In this document: in pieces, positions 10,431-17,630 of the stretch
Layout: each line of letters starts with the position of its first letter
How positions within the stretch are numbered: the stretch's first letter is position 1
DNA from: Pontivivens ytuae
Lineage (GTDB): Bacteria > Pseudomonadota > Alphaproteobacteria > Rhodobacterales > Rhodobacteraceae
NCBI RefSeq assembly: GCF_015679265.1
Contig: NZ_CP064942.1
Span: 1,148,001-1,212,000 of the forward strand
Length of the DNA: 64,000 nt
Reading direction: 5' to 3'
Notes under the pieces: model-generated
Seen by the model: only the letters and a program-made list of their open reading frames with translations
The model's database searches: none
What the model was told of the DNA's origin: nothing
Translations under genes and position numbers: made by a program

Positions 10431-10886
10431 ATGACGCACACGCCTCCTCATATCGATCCGGTCGCCGTCCCGTCGGCGGGCTCGTCCGATCGCGCGCGCT
10501 CCTGGCTCGCCAAGGCGGCGCTGCGCCCGACACGGCAGAGGGTCTGTTTGGCCGAACTGCTGGTGGGCGACGGGCACGACCGGCACGTGACGGCGGAAAG
10601 TCTGCACCAGGCGGCGGACAGGGCGGATCAGTCGGTGTCGCTCGCCACGGTCTACAACACGCTGCGCGCCTTCTGCGAAGCGGGGCTGATGACCGAGATC
10701 ACGGTGGACGGCACCCGGTCTTATTTTGACACGCGCACGGACGATCACCCCCACTACTTCTGGGAGGATGACGGCCGGATCACCGACGCGCCCAGCGACA
10801 GCGTGCGGTTCGAGCGCCTGCCCGAGCCCCCTGCGGGTTCCGAGATCGCCAGGGTCGACGTGGTCATTCGCCTCCGCAAGACCTGA
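10431..10886 (+). CDS. irr: Iron response regulator Irr (Fur superfamily)
   Basis: Predicted 151-residue Fur-family transcription factor. The winged-helix region has LRPTRQRVCLAELL and the recognition-helix pattern VSLATVYNTLRAFCEAGL. The C-terminal half has H106-P-H108 in the DDHPHYFWEDDGRI motif, which marks the haem-linked Irr branch rather than Fur, and the CxxC pairs of zinc-structured Fur are absent. In alphaproteobacteria Irr senses iron through haem and is commonly encoded beside fabA-fabB. It is transcribed away from the fab genes and ends at a clear intrinsic terminator. Confidence 0.92.
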   Translation: MTHTPPHIDPVAVPSAGSSDRARSWLAKAALRPTRQRVCLAELLVGDGHDRHVTAESLHQAADRADQSVSLATVYNTLRAFCEAGLMTEITVDGTRSYFDTRTDDHPHYFWEDDGRITDAPSDSVRFERLPEPPAGSEIARVDVVIRLRKT

Positions 10887-10930
10887 GCGGCAGCCCGGTT
10901 GGGGGCTCGCATCCCTTTCGCGAACCGCCC

Positions 10931-10953
10931 ACCCGGCCCTTCGGTCGGGTTTT
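10931..10953 (+). terminator. Intrinsic terminator after irr
   Basis: ACCCGGCC, a CTTC loop and GGTCGGGT form an eight-pair stem (one G-U) followed by TTTT. It begins 45 bases after the irr stop codon. Confidence 0.75.
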
Positions 10954-11004
10954 GCGTATTTGGGGAAAGATGAAAGCCTGCCTTCTTCTTTGCGATAAAT
11001 ACGC
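10954..11004. repeat. A/T-rich dyad repeat (family R3)
   Basis: Outer arms GCGTATTT (10954-10961) and AAATACGC (10997-11004) are perfect reverse complements. Inside lie AAAGATGAA and TTCTTCTTT, a second imperfect pair. It directly follows the irr terminator. The same construction appears at 13632-13685. Confidence 0.75.
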
Positions 11005-11211
11005 CTGTCGTCCGGCCGCCGCCCCCGCGGAACGGCAGCCTTGCTCGCCCGCACCCCGCCGCATTACCCTGACACCGTGCCCGGCCCGGGCCGCCCCCCT
11101 CCATCCGGGGAAGCATCTGACATGCGGGGCGCATCATCCCATTCGGACCCGATCCGGCCGAGCCACGCATGAGGAGGGACTGCGCCGCCGCTCGCCCCGG
11201 AGGAGGTTGCC
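11005..11211. other. Spacer upstream of the RecA-fold ATPase gene
   Basis: With the terminator and dyad just before it, this completes a 325-base non-coding stretch. The sequence is GC-rich without a recognisable element, except for GGAGGAGG-like purines at 11199-11209 that form the ribosome binding site of the next gene. Confidence 0.5.
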
Positions 11212-11922
11212 ATGAGACTGTCCGCTCCCGTCTTTCGCCTGAAGCGCCGCGCCAAGCTGTTGTCGCGCACCGAGGGCATCCCGCTCCACGCCGCCCTCGA
11301 CCGGCTCGCCGCCGAGGAAGGCTTTCGTAGCTGGAGCCATCTCTCGACAAAGCTGGCGGAGGCGCGCCCGGCGCGCCGCATCCTCGATGCGCTGACCCCC
11401 GGCGATCTCGTGCTGCTCGGCGCCCGTCCGGGCCACGGCAAGACGCTGCTGGGGCTCGAACTGCTCTGCGAGGCCCTTGGCGAGGGATGGGCCGGCCTGT
11501 TCTTCACACTCGACTACACGGAGGCGGACGTGCACCGCCGCCTCGTCGATCTGGGGCCCGTCGCGAAGACGGCGGATCGCCTGATCCTCGACACCTCGGA
11601 CGCGATCTGCGCCGACCATGTCATCGGGCGGCTGGCGCAGGTGGACGGTCCCGCGCTGGCCGTCATCGACTACCTCCAGCTTCTCGATCAGGACCGCAGG
11701 CATCCGCCGCTCGGCCAGCAGGTGGAGGCGCTGAGCGCCTATGCACGCACCAGCGGCGCTGTGATCGTCGCAATCTCCCAGATCGACCGGCGCTTCGATC
11801 TGGCCGGGGACGGGATGCCGGGGCTCGGCGACGTGCGTCTGCCCAATCCGGTGGATCTGACGCTCTTCACCCGCACCTGCTTCCTCCACGACGGCGCGGT
11901 CCGGGTGGAACGCACGGGATAG
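11212..11922 (+). CDS. DnaB-helicase-like RecA-fold ATPase
   Basis: Predicted 236-residue soluble ATPase. Walker A is GARPGHGKT (70-78), Walker B is LAVIDYLQLL (149-158, D153), and a later ISQIDRRF matches the sensor region of DnaB C-terminal domains. It lacks the DnaB N-terminal primase-binding domain and is about half the usual length, so it is not the replicative helicase. The first 60 residues form a small helical domain seen in short ATPases of related genomes. Its role is unknown. It has a strong ribosome binding site (GGAGGAGG). Confidence 0.75.
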   Translation: MRLSAPVFRLKRRAKLLSRTEGIPLHAALDRLAAEEGFRSWSHLSTKLAEARPARRILDALTPGDLVLLGARPGHGKTLLGLELLCEALGEGWAGLFFTLDYTEADVHRRLVDLGPVAKTADRLILDTSDAICADHVIGRLAQVDGPALAVIDYLQLLDQDRRHPPLGQQVEALSAYARTSGAVIVAISQIDRRFDLAGDGMPGLGDVRLPNPVDLTLFTRTCFLHDGAVRVERTG

Positions 11923-12225
11923 TCAGTTCCGGGGCGCCGGCTCCTCCGCCACCAGCTCTCGCGATACGTAGGTCCGGAACACCTCCGCCCCGCAATTCGG
12001 GCAGATCTGGTTGGTGATCGCAGGCGCGCGCCGGCTAAAGGGATCCTCGCCCGGCGCGATCCGACGCCACGCCGCCTCCAGCAACCAGCCCTGCCAACCG
12101 CACCGATCGGACGCCGTGGGACAGACCGCATGGGTCAGCAGAACGCGCGCGACCGGATCGGCCATCGCGGCCTCCTCGGCGGCGTCAACGCGGGCGAGAA
12201 ACGCGGGATCATCGAAGGTCGGCAT
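11923..12225 (-). CDS. Hypothetical small protein with C-terminal Cys pair
   Basis: Predicted 100-residue protein from the ATG at 12223-12225 (MPTFDDPAFLARVDAAEEAA). A CPNCG pair near residues 75-79 together with two cysteines in VCPTASDRCGWQG could bind zinc. I do not recognise the family. Its stop touches the stop of the convergent ATPase gene without a gap. The open frame extends further upstream, but the upstream part overlaps the spacer before sbtA and has no good start. Confidence 0.6.
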   Translation of the reverse strand: MPTFDDPAFLARVDAAEEAAMADPVARVLLTHAVCPTASDRCGWQGWLLEAAWRRIAPGEDPFSRRAPAITNQICPNCGAEVFRTYVSRELVAEEPAPRN

Positions 12226-12320
12226 GGCGAAGGGTCTTGCTTTGCAAAGGGAATGGGCCCACAGGGTCGGGTCACCAAACGCCACAGCACCGCCCCTAGC
12301 AACCCCGACCGGAGCCCTGC

Positions 12321-13292
12321 ATGGATCTTCTCGCCCTTGCCGCCGCCAACCTGACCTCGCCGGTGGTGCTGTTCTTCGCCCTCGGCTTCGCGGCGGCAAT
12401 GGCCCGCTCGGACCTCGTGGTGCCGGAGGCGGTGGCGAAGGGGATCTCGCTCTACCTGCTGCTCGCCATCGGCTTCAAGGGCGGGGTGGGCGTGGCGGCC
12501 AACGGGCTCGACCTGCGGTTGGGGCTGACGCTGCTGGCAGGCGCGGTGCTGTCCTTCGCGATCCCGTTCATCGCGTTCGCGCTGCTAAAGGCCATGACCC
12601 GGCTCAGCGTCACGGACGCAGCGGCGGTGGCGGCGCATTACGGCTCGATCTCGATCGTGACCTTCGTGGCGATGACCTCGCTGCTCGACGGCTCCGGCAT
12701 TCCGTTCGAGGGCTACATGGTCGCCGTCGCCGCGGTGATGGAGGCGCCCGCCATCTTCTCCGCCCTGCTGATCGCCGCGCGCACCGGGTCGGGCCGGGCG
12801 GTGGACGGCGAGCTGCTGCGCGAGGTCGCGCTCAACGGCTCGATCGTGCTGCTGACGGGCGCGTTCCTCATCGGCTGGGCCACGGGGGCCGAGGGGTTCG
12901 AACGCATCGCGCCCTTCATCGAGGCACCGTTCCAGGGCGTGCTCTGCTTCTTCCTGCTCGACATGGGGCTGATCGCGGCGCGCGGGCTGCGCGGGGCGGC
13001 GAAGCAGCTCAACGCAGGCCTCGTCGCCTTCGGCGTGCTGATGCCGCTGATCGGCGCGACGCTGGGCATCGCCACGGCGACCCTGCTGGGGCTGAGCGTC
13101 GGCGGGACGGCGGTGCTCGCGACGCTCGCGGCGTCGGCCTCCTACATCGCGGTGCCCGCGGCGATGCGCGTGGCGATGCCCGAGGCGAACCCCGGCATCT
13201 ATCTCACCATGTCGCTGGGCGTTACCTTTCCCTTCAACCTCACCGTCGGCCTCGCAATCTACCTCGCGGCCGCGCAGATGATCGGAGGCTGA
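12321..13292 (+). CDS. sbtA: SbtA-type sodium-dependent bicarbonate transporter
   Basis: Predicted 323-residue integral membrane protein with about ten helices. It matches SbtA (formerly DUF897): two inverted halves, GFKGGVGV near residue 52, the AAHYGSISIVTF stretch near 110-121, and ASASYIAVPAAMR near 273-285 that lines the substrate site. SbtA imports bicarbonate with sodium in cyanobacteria; homologues in proteobacteria are less studied. The next gene, one base away, encodes the PII-like partner SbtB, which supports the call. Confidence 0.88.
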   Translation: MDLLALAAANLTSPVVLFFALGFAAAMARSDLVVPEAVAKGISLYLLLAIGFKGGVGVAANGLDLRLGLTLLAGAVLSFAIPFIAFALLKAMTRLSVTDAAAVAAHYGSISIVTFVAMTSLLDGSGIPFEGYMVAVAAVMEAPAIFSALLIAARTGSGRAVDGELLREVALNGSIVLLTGAFLIGWATGAEGFERIAPFIEAPFQGVLCFFLLDMGLIAARGLRGAAKQLNAGLVAFGVLMPLIGATLGIATATLLGLSVGGTAVLATLAASASYIAVPAAMRVAMPEANPGIYLTMSLGVTFPFNLTVGLAIYLAAAQMIGG

Positions 13293-13293
13293 G

Positions 13294-13620
13294 ATGCAGA
13301 CCCACCCCGCGAAGCGGATCGAGATCCTGATCGAGGCCCCGCTCGCCCGCCGCCTGACCGATGCGCTCGATGCCGGGGGGGCGCCAGGCTACACCATCCT
13401 GCCAGTGCTCGGCGGCAACGGGCAGTCGGGTCGCTGGTCGCGGGAGGGGCAGGTGAGCCGCGCCGGCGGTCTGGTCTGCGTGACGGTAGTGCTGGATGCG
13501 GCCCTCGCCGATCAGGTGCTCGACCGGGCCTTCGCGGTGGTCGAGCCGCATATCGGCATCGTCTCGATGACCGATTGCGAGGTGGTCCGCCCCGCCCGGT
13601 TCGGCGGCGCGGACGGCTAG
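13294..13620 (+). CDS. sbtB: SbtB-like PII-family regulator
   Basis: Predicted 108-residue protein with the ferredoxin-like PII fold. Its pattern RIEILIEAPLARRLTDALDAGGAPGYTILPVLGGNGQSG contains a T-loop region followed by a glycine-rich stretch, as in SbtB and other PII-like proteins. In cyanobacteria SbtB binds adenine nucleotides, including cyclic AMP, and gates SbtA. Here it starts one base after the sbtA stop, so the pair is one transcript. It ends at a bidirectional A/T-rich dyad shared with the convergent SDR gene. Confidence 0.85.
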   Translation: MQTHPAKRIEILIEAPLARRLTDALDAGGAPGYTILPVLGGNGQSGRWSREGQVSRAGGLVCVTVVLDAALADQVLDRAFAVVEPHIGIVSMTDCEVVRPARFGGADG

Positions 13621-13631
13621 GTCGGGATTTC

Positions 13632-13685
13632 GCGTATTTGAACAAAGAAGAAGGGCATCAGGTTTTCTTCTTTGCCCAAATACGC
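13632..13685. repeat. Perfect two-arm R3 dyad, probable bidirectional terminator
   Basis: Outer arms GCGTATTT (13632-13639) and AAATACGC (13678-13685), and inner arms CAAAGAAGAA (13643-13652) and TTCTTCTTTG (13665-13674), are exact reverse complements around a short loop. It lies between convergent sbtB and the SDR gene, 11 bases past the sbtB stop and 16 bases past the SDR stop. The position and A/T-rich stem suggest termination in both directions. Confidence 0.75.
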
Positions 13686-13701
13686 CTGTTGGACCGGATC
13701 C

Positions 13702-14460
13702 TCAGGGTGCCACGGCCCCTCCATCGACCAGCAGGTCGGCGCCGCTGACATAGGCGGCGGCGGGGCTGGCGAGGAAGCCGATCACCTCCGCCACCTCCTC
13801 CGCCGTGCCCTTCCGGGCGAGCGGGATGGAGGCGACGACAGCGTCCTTCACGTTCGACAGCACGTCGTCCGGCAGTCCGGTTTTGTCCCAGGCCGGGGTG
13901 TCGATCATACCGGGTGAGACGGTGTTGATCCGCACGCCCTGGGCGCCGAGTTCCCGCACCAGGCCGCGGCCGAGCGCGGCCAGCGCCGCCTTTGTGGAGC
14001 CGTAGGCGGTGGTCGGCCCACTCGCCCGCGTGGCCACCACGGAGCTGATGAGCACTACGGAGCCCCCCTCGCGCAGCAGCGGCCGCAGCGCCTGCACGCC
14101 CAGCCACGGGCCGCGCACGTTGATGTCGTAGAGGTCGGTGAAAGCACCGGCCTCCCACTCCTCCAGCGGCGTGAAGGGCGTGATCCCGGCATTGAGCACC
14201 AGGATGTCGAGCCCGCCGAAGCGCGCCTTCACATCCCCGGCCAGCGTGGCGATGTCGCCCGGATCGGCGGCGTCGGAGGCGACGGCCTCCAGCCCCGGAA
14301 CGGCCTCCATCGCCGCGTCGAGCCGCCCCTGGTTGCGCCCGGTGACAAGGACCCGCGCGCCGCGGGCGGTCAGGAGCCGCGCGGTGGCGAGGCCGATGCC
14401 GGTGGAGCCCCCGGTGATGAGGGCGGTCTTTCCGGTCAGGTCGTAGCTTGCAGTGGTCAT
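13702..14460 (-). CDS. Short-chain dehydrogenase/reductase
   Basis: Predicted 252-residue classical SDR. The cofactor motif is TGGSTGIG near residues 17-24, NAG lies in LVLNAGITPF, and the catalytic Ser-Tyr-Lys set is in ISSVVATRASGPTTAYGSTKAA. The C-terminal VSGADLLVDGGA strand is typical. The substrate is unknown. It lies 60 bases downstream of a MarR-type regulator gene on the same strand, and both have the same palindrome near their starts, so it is very likely the regulator's target. Confidence 0.9.
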   Translation of the reverse strand: MTTASYDLTGKTALITGGSTGIGLATARLLTARGARVLVTGRNQGRLDAAMEAVPGLEAVASDAADPGDIATLAGDVKARFGGLDILVLNAGITPFTPLEEWEAGAFTDLYDINVRGPWLGVQALRPLLREGGSVVLISSVVATRASGPTTAYGSTKAALAALGRGLVRELGAQGVRINTVSPGMIDTPAWDKTGLPDDVLSNVKDAVVASIPLARKGTAEEVAEVIGFLASPAAAYVSGADLLVDGGAVAP

Positions 14461-14480
14461 CTGTCTTCTCCTCTTGATTT

Positions 14481-14496
14481 GCGGGTACATACCCGC
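14481..14496. promoter_or_regulatory. Palindromic operator upstream of SDR gene
   Basis: GCGGGTACATACCCGC is an almost perfect palindrome, 20 bases before the SDR start codon. A close copy with 13 of 16 identical bases lies at 14934-14949 in front of the MarR-type gene. Likely binding site of that regulator. Confidence 0.75.
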
Positions 14497-14520
14497 ATCA
14501 CTCCAAATGAAATCCGCGCC

Positions 14521-14931
14521 TCAGTCGCCGCGGACACTCTCCAAAAGACGGATCAGCTCCGCCGCCTCCCCGCCCAGCCGGGTGGAGAGGTCGTTTTGCG
14601 CCCTGGCCCAGAGCGGCCGCGCGATCTCCAGCGCCTGCCGACCCGGTTCGGTCAGCTCGATCCCGCGCGAGCGGTCGTCGCGACCGTGGCCGAGGGACAC
14701 CATGCCCTGCCGCTCCAGCACCCGCAGGTTGCGGCCCAGCGTCGAGCGGTCGAGGCCGAGGCGCCCCGCAAGCTCGGTGATCGAGGCCTCCGGATGCGTC
14801 TCGGCCACCTCCATCAGCCGGAGCATCGCCACGTTCAGGCCCGAGGGCGCGAGGTGGCGGTTGTAGAGCTCCGTCGCCACACCGGCCGCGCGGCGGAGGT
14901 TCGTGGCCAGGCATATCGTCTTGTCCGTCAT
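14521..14931 (-). CDS. MarR-family transcriptional regulator
   Basis: Predicted 136-residue winged-helix regulator. The DNA-binding region has ASITELAGRLGLDRSTLGRNLRVLERQGMV followed by the wing GHGRDDRSRGIELTEPGRQ, the standard MarR pattern. I placed the start at the ATG at 14929-14931, because the longer frame reads back through the palindrome at 14934-14949. It is probably a repressor of itself and of the downstream SDR gene. The inducer is unknown; MarR proteins usually respond to small aromatic or electrophilic compounds. Confidence 0.9.
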   Translation of the reverse strand: MTDKTICLATNLRRAAGVATELYNRHLAPSGLNVAMLRLMEVAETHPEASITELAGRLGLDRSTLGRNLRVLERQGMVSLGHGRDDRSRGIELTEPGRQALEIARPLWARAQNDLSTRLGGEAAELIRLLESVRGD

Positions 14932-14933
14932 AC

Positions 14934-14949
14934 ACGGGTATATGCCCGC
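14934..14949. promoter_or_regulatory. Palindromic operator upstream of MarR-type gene
   Basis: ACGGGTATATGCCCGC lies two bases before the MarR-type start codon and matches the SDR operator (shared core CGGGTAyATrCCCG). A site this close to the start codon would give tight autorepression. Confidence 0.75.
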
Positions 14950-15062
14950 AAATGTCGCGCTTTCAACCCGACCCCCCGAAATTTCGCCGATCCCCTTGCT
15001 CCGCCCCGGTCGAATGGTCACCATCAGATGACCCGCTGCCCCCCGAGTTCGGAAGGATTGTC

Positions 15063-16094
15063 TTGGCGACCGATACCGTGACCAGCCCGCCCCCCGCCGC
15101 CGCCTCCGGCCCCGAACAGGTCCTCAGCTTTCCCGACAACATGCTCCTGATAGAGCTGGGCGGCCCCAACGGCCTCCACCTCGCGAAGATCGAGCAATTG
15201 CTGGGCGTGGAGATCCACCACCGCGGCAACGAGTTTACCGTCACCGGCGGTGACGAGGCCGACATCACCCGCGCGGCGGAGGCGCTGACCGCACTCTACG
15301 AGCGGCTCGAGCAGGGCCGCACGGTGGAGCCCGGCGACGTGGACGCCGCCATTCGGCTGGGCCGCTCCGGCTCCGGCACCGAACCACAGCTCGGCGATCA
15401 GGTGGAGATGTTCCCCGGCACCGCCGACAAGCTGGAGATCCGCACCCGCAAGAAGGTGATCGAGCCGCGCACCGCGACCCAGCGCTCCTATGTGGCGCAG
15501 CTGATGGAGCACGAACTCGTCTTCGGCCTCGGCCCCGCAGGCACCGGCAAGACCTACCTCGCGGTGGCGGCGGCGATGCAGTACTTCTTGGACGGTGAGG
15601 TCGACAAGATCATCCTCTCGCGCCCCGCGGTGGAGGCGGGTGAGCGCCTCGGCTTCCTGCCCGGCGACATGAAGGAGAAGGTCGATCCCTACATGCAGCC
15701 GCTCTACGACGCGCTGAACGACTTCCTGCCCGGCAAGCAGGTGCAGAAGCTGATGGAGGACAAGCGGATCGAGATCGCGCCGCTCGCCTTCATGCGCGGG
15801 CGGACGCTGAGCAATGCCTTCGTCATCCTCGACGAGGCGCAGAACGCCACGACCATGCAGATGAAGATGAAGATGTTCCTGACCCGGCTGGGCGAGAACT
15901 CCCGCATGGCGATCACCGGCGACATGAGCCAGATCGACCTGCCCCGCGGCGTGACGAGCGGCCTGGTGGAGGCCGAGCGCGTGCTGCGCGACACCAAGGG
16001 CATCGGCTTCACCCGCTTCAAGGCCGAGGACGTGGTCCGCCACCCGCTCGTGCAACGCATCATCGAGGCCTACGACCGGGATCCCGCGGCGTGA
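15063..16094 (+). CDS. phoH: PhoH-like ATPase
   Basis: Predicted 343-residue PhoH protein. Walker A is GPAGTGKT at residues 157-164 and Walker B is FVILDEAQN; the N-terminal part contains the KH-like domain found in PhoH-like proteins associated with YbeY. I chose a TTG start at 15063 because GGAAGG lies at the right distance; an ATG at 14952 in frame would place the N-terminus next to the MarR operator. PhoH proteins are linked to RNA metabolism and usually precede ybeY. Here a small membrane protein and a toxin-antitoxin pair lie between them. Confidence 0.9.
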   Translation: MATDTVTSPPPAAASGPEQVLSFPDNMLLIELGGPNGLHLAKIEQLLGVEIHHRGNEFTVTGGDEADITRAAEALTALYERLEQGRTVEPGDVDAAIRLGRSGSGTEPQLGDQVEMFPGTADKLEIRTRKKVIEPRTATQRSYVAQLMEHELVFGLGPAGTGKTYLAVAAAMQYFLDGEVDKIILSRPAVEAGERLGFLPGDMKEKVDPYMQPLYDALNDFLPGKQVQKLMEDKRIEIAPLAFMRGRTLSNAFVILDEAQNATTMQMKMKMFLTRLGENSRMAITGDMSQIDLPRGVTSGLVEAERVLRDTKGIGFTRFKAEDVVRHPLVQRIIEAYDRDPAA

Positions 16095-16420
16095 GCCGAC
16101 GGCCAAGCCCCTGGGACAGGCCCACCGAGCGGATCATGCTCTGGGTGTTCGGCATTCTCGTCCTGGGGCCTATGCTGATCCTGCTCCTCATACTGGTCGC
16201 CGTCTCGTGGGATGACGGCGACATGTTTGCCATGGGTCTCCTGCTTGCCCCGCTTGGGATCGGAGCGATATGGCACGGCGTCCGCGGGCTCGCCGGCCTG
16301 CCGCCGCAGAGCCTTCACAGCCGGATCCGACAGTTCTTTCGGGAGAACCAGTCGCCCTACGACGAGAGCGTCTACGCCGATTACCAGGCACCGGAGCCTA
16401 AGGAAGACCACGCGCGCTGA
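16091..16420 (+). CDS. Small membrane protein of unknown function
   Basis: Predicted 109-residue protein with two hydrophobic helices (about 16-38 and 45-66) and a charged C-terminal tail (YDESVYADYQAPEPKEDHAR). The start is a GTG overlapping the phoH stop (GTGA at 16091-16094), so it is translated together with phoH. I recognise no family. It is not normally part of the phoH-ybeY cluster. Confidence 0.7.
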   Translation: MSRRPSPWDRPTERIMLWVFGILVLGPMLILLLILVAVSWDDGDMFAMGLLLAPLGIGAIWHGVRGLAGLPPQSLHSRIRQFFRENQSPYDESVYADYQAPEPKEDHAR

Positions 16421-16486
16421 GCACAGGGGCTGCTCTGCATCGGGAGCCGTGCCAGTCCGATCTTGAAAGGATTGCGGCGAAGGCGA

Positions 16487-16501
16487 TATGACTTGGTCAT
16501 A
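16487..16501. promoter_or_regulatory. Dyad in front of toxin-antitoxin pair
   Basis: TATGAC-TTG-GTCATA is a perfect inverted repeat ending 15 bases before the antitoxin ATG at 16517. Type II antitoxins usually repress their own operon by binding such a site. Confidence 0.6.
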
Positions 16502-16516
16502 CCGGAGTGTTCCACC

Positions 16517-16786
16517 ATGACCGTCAAGACCACGCTCAGCTTCACCGACCGCCACGCCGCCTTTCTGAAAAAGCAGGTGGAGGACGGCATCTATGCAAGC
16601 CAGTCCGCCGCCGTCGCCGCTGCGATCGAGGACCAGATCCGCGCCGAGGAGGAACGCCAGATCGCCCTCGACGCCATGGCAGAGGAGATCCGGCGGCGGC
16701 TGGAGACGCCGCGGGAGCAATGGCTGGATGAAAAAGCCTTCTCGGCGGCCGTTCAGCGCACGATCGATCGTCACTTTCCTGAATGA
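16517..16786 (+). CDS. ParD-like type II antitoxin
   Basis: Predicted 89-residue ribbon-helix-helix protein. MTVKTTLSFTDRHAAFLKKQVEDGIYASQSAAVAAAIEDQIRAEE is the ParD/CopG pattern: an N-terminal beta strand, then two helices with the SQSAAV turn. The acidic, helical C-terminus is the toxin-binding part. Its stop overlaps the toxin start (ATGA at 16783-16786). It probably neutralises the downstream ParE/RelE-like toxin and represses the pair through the dyad at 16487-16501. Confidence 0.85.
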   Translation: MTVKTTLSFTDRHAAFLKKQVEDGIYASQSAAVAAAIEDQIRAEEERQIALDAMAEEIRRRLETPREQWLDEKAFSAAVQRTIDRHFPE

Positions 16787-17097
16787 ACTACCGCCTCGTT
16801 ATCGTCCCGCAGGCTGAAGACGATCTTCAGGAACTGGCTCTCTATCTCCGCTCCGTTCTCGCTCAAGAACGGGCGCGCGCCTATCTCCGAGACATAGAAC
16901 GCTTCGTTCTCGATCTCCCACTTGCTCCTCATCGTGGTTCTGTGCGCGATGAATTGGCGCCGGGCTTGCGCGCAATCCCGATCCGCGGATCGACCGTCGT
17001 CGTGTTTCAAGTCGATGAAGACACACAGGAGGTCAGGATTCTTCGGATCGCAGCCGGAGGTTCCGACTGGATGAAGACATTCGGCGCGCGCGCATGA
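16783..17097 (+). CDS. ParE/RelE-family toxin
   Basis: Predicted 104-residue toxin of the RelE/ParE superfamily. It starts NYRLVIVPQAEDDLQELALYL, continues with RGSVRDELAPGLRAIPI and ends in the strand pattern STVVVFQVDEDTQEVRILRIAAGG, the usual fold of gyrase-poisoning ParE or ribosome-dependent RelE toxins; which one is not decidable from sequence alone. The gene overlaps both neighbours by four bases (ATGA at each end), so antitoxin, toxin and ybeY are translationally coupled. That physical link to a conserved rRNA maturation gene is unusual. Confidence 0.85.
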   Translation: MNYRLVIVPQAEDDLQELALYLRSVLAQERARAYLRDIERFVLDLPLAPHRGSVRDELAPGLRAIPIRGSTVVVFQVDEDTQEVRILRIAAGGSDWMKTFGARA

Positions 17098-17588
17098 CCC
17101 AACTCGACATCGTCATCGAGGATGAGCGCTGGCAGGCGCATCCCCTCACCCGCTGGGCGGAGACCGGGACGCGGTTGGCGCTCGATGCCGCGCGCGTTCC
17201 CGAGGGCTACGAGATCGTCGTCATGGCCTGCGACGATCCGCGCATCGCCGCCCTCAATGCCGAGTTCCGGGGCAAGGCCAAGCCCACCAACGTGCTCTCC
17301 TGGCCCGCCCACGACCTCGCGCCCCTCGTCCCCGGCGAGGCCCCGGCCAAGCCCCCGCCGCCCGACGGCTTCGACGATGCGCTTGGGGACATTGCCCTCT
17401 CCCTCGACACGCTGACCCGCGAGGCGACCGAGCAGGAGAAGCCGCTGGAGCATCACGCCATCCACCTCATCCTCCACGCGACGCTCCATCTGCTCGGCTA
17501 CGATCACGAAACCGACGCCGACGCGGCACTCATGGAACGGATCGAGACCGCGGCCCTTGCCTCCATCGGCATACCGGACCCATATTAG
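17094..17588 (+). CDS. ybeY: Endoribonuclease YbeY (rRNA maturation factor)
   Basis: Predicted 164-residue metalloendoribonuclease needed for 16S rRNA 3' maturation and ribosome quality control. The zinc motif HATLHLLGYDH supplies H128, H132 and H138, and FRGKAKPTNVLSWP is the conserved central motif. Length is normal. The ATG overlaps the toxin stop, so ybeY expression may depend partly on transcripts entering from phoH or from the toxin-antitoxin promoter. corC and lnt follow. Confidence 0.93.
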   Translation: MTQLDIVIEDERWQAHPLTRWAETGTRLALDAARVPEGYEIVVMACDDPRIAALNAEFRGKAKPTNVLSWPAHDLAPLVPGEAPAKPPPPDGFDDALGDIALSLDTLTREATEQEKPLEHHAIHLILHATLHLLGYDHETDADAALMERIETAALASIGIPDPY

Positions 17589-17630
17589 GGCTCTGCGGCC
17601 GCCAAGCGCCGCGTATCGAGCACGGAGACG

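Noticed and set aside
9273..11054. 593-residue minus-strand frame reaching across irr
   Set aside because: Only 9273-10349 looks like a protein; the rest is antisense to irr and its terminator.
14952..15062. ATG start for PhoH 37 codons upstream
   Set aside because: The extra residues are not PhoH-like, and GGAAGG lies properly in front of the TTG at 15063.
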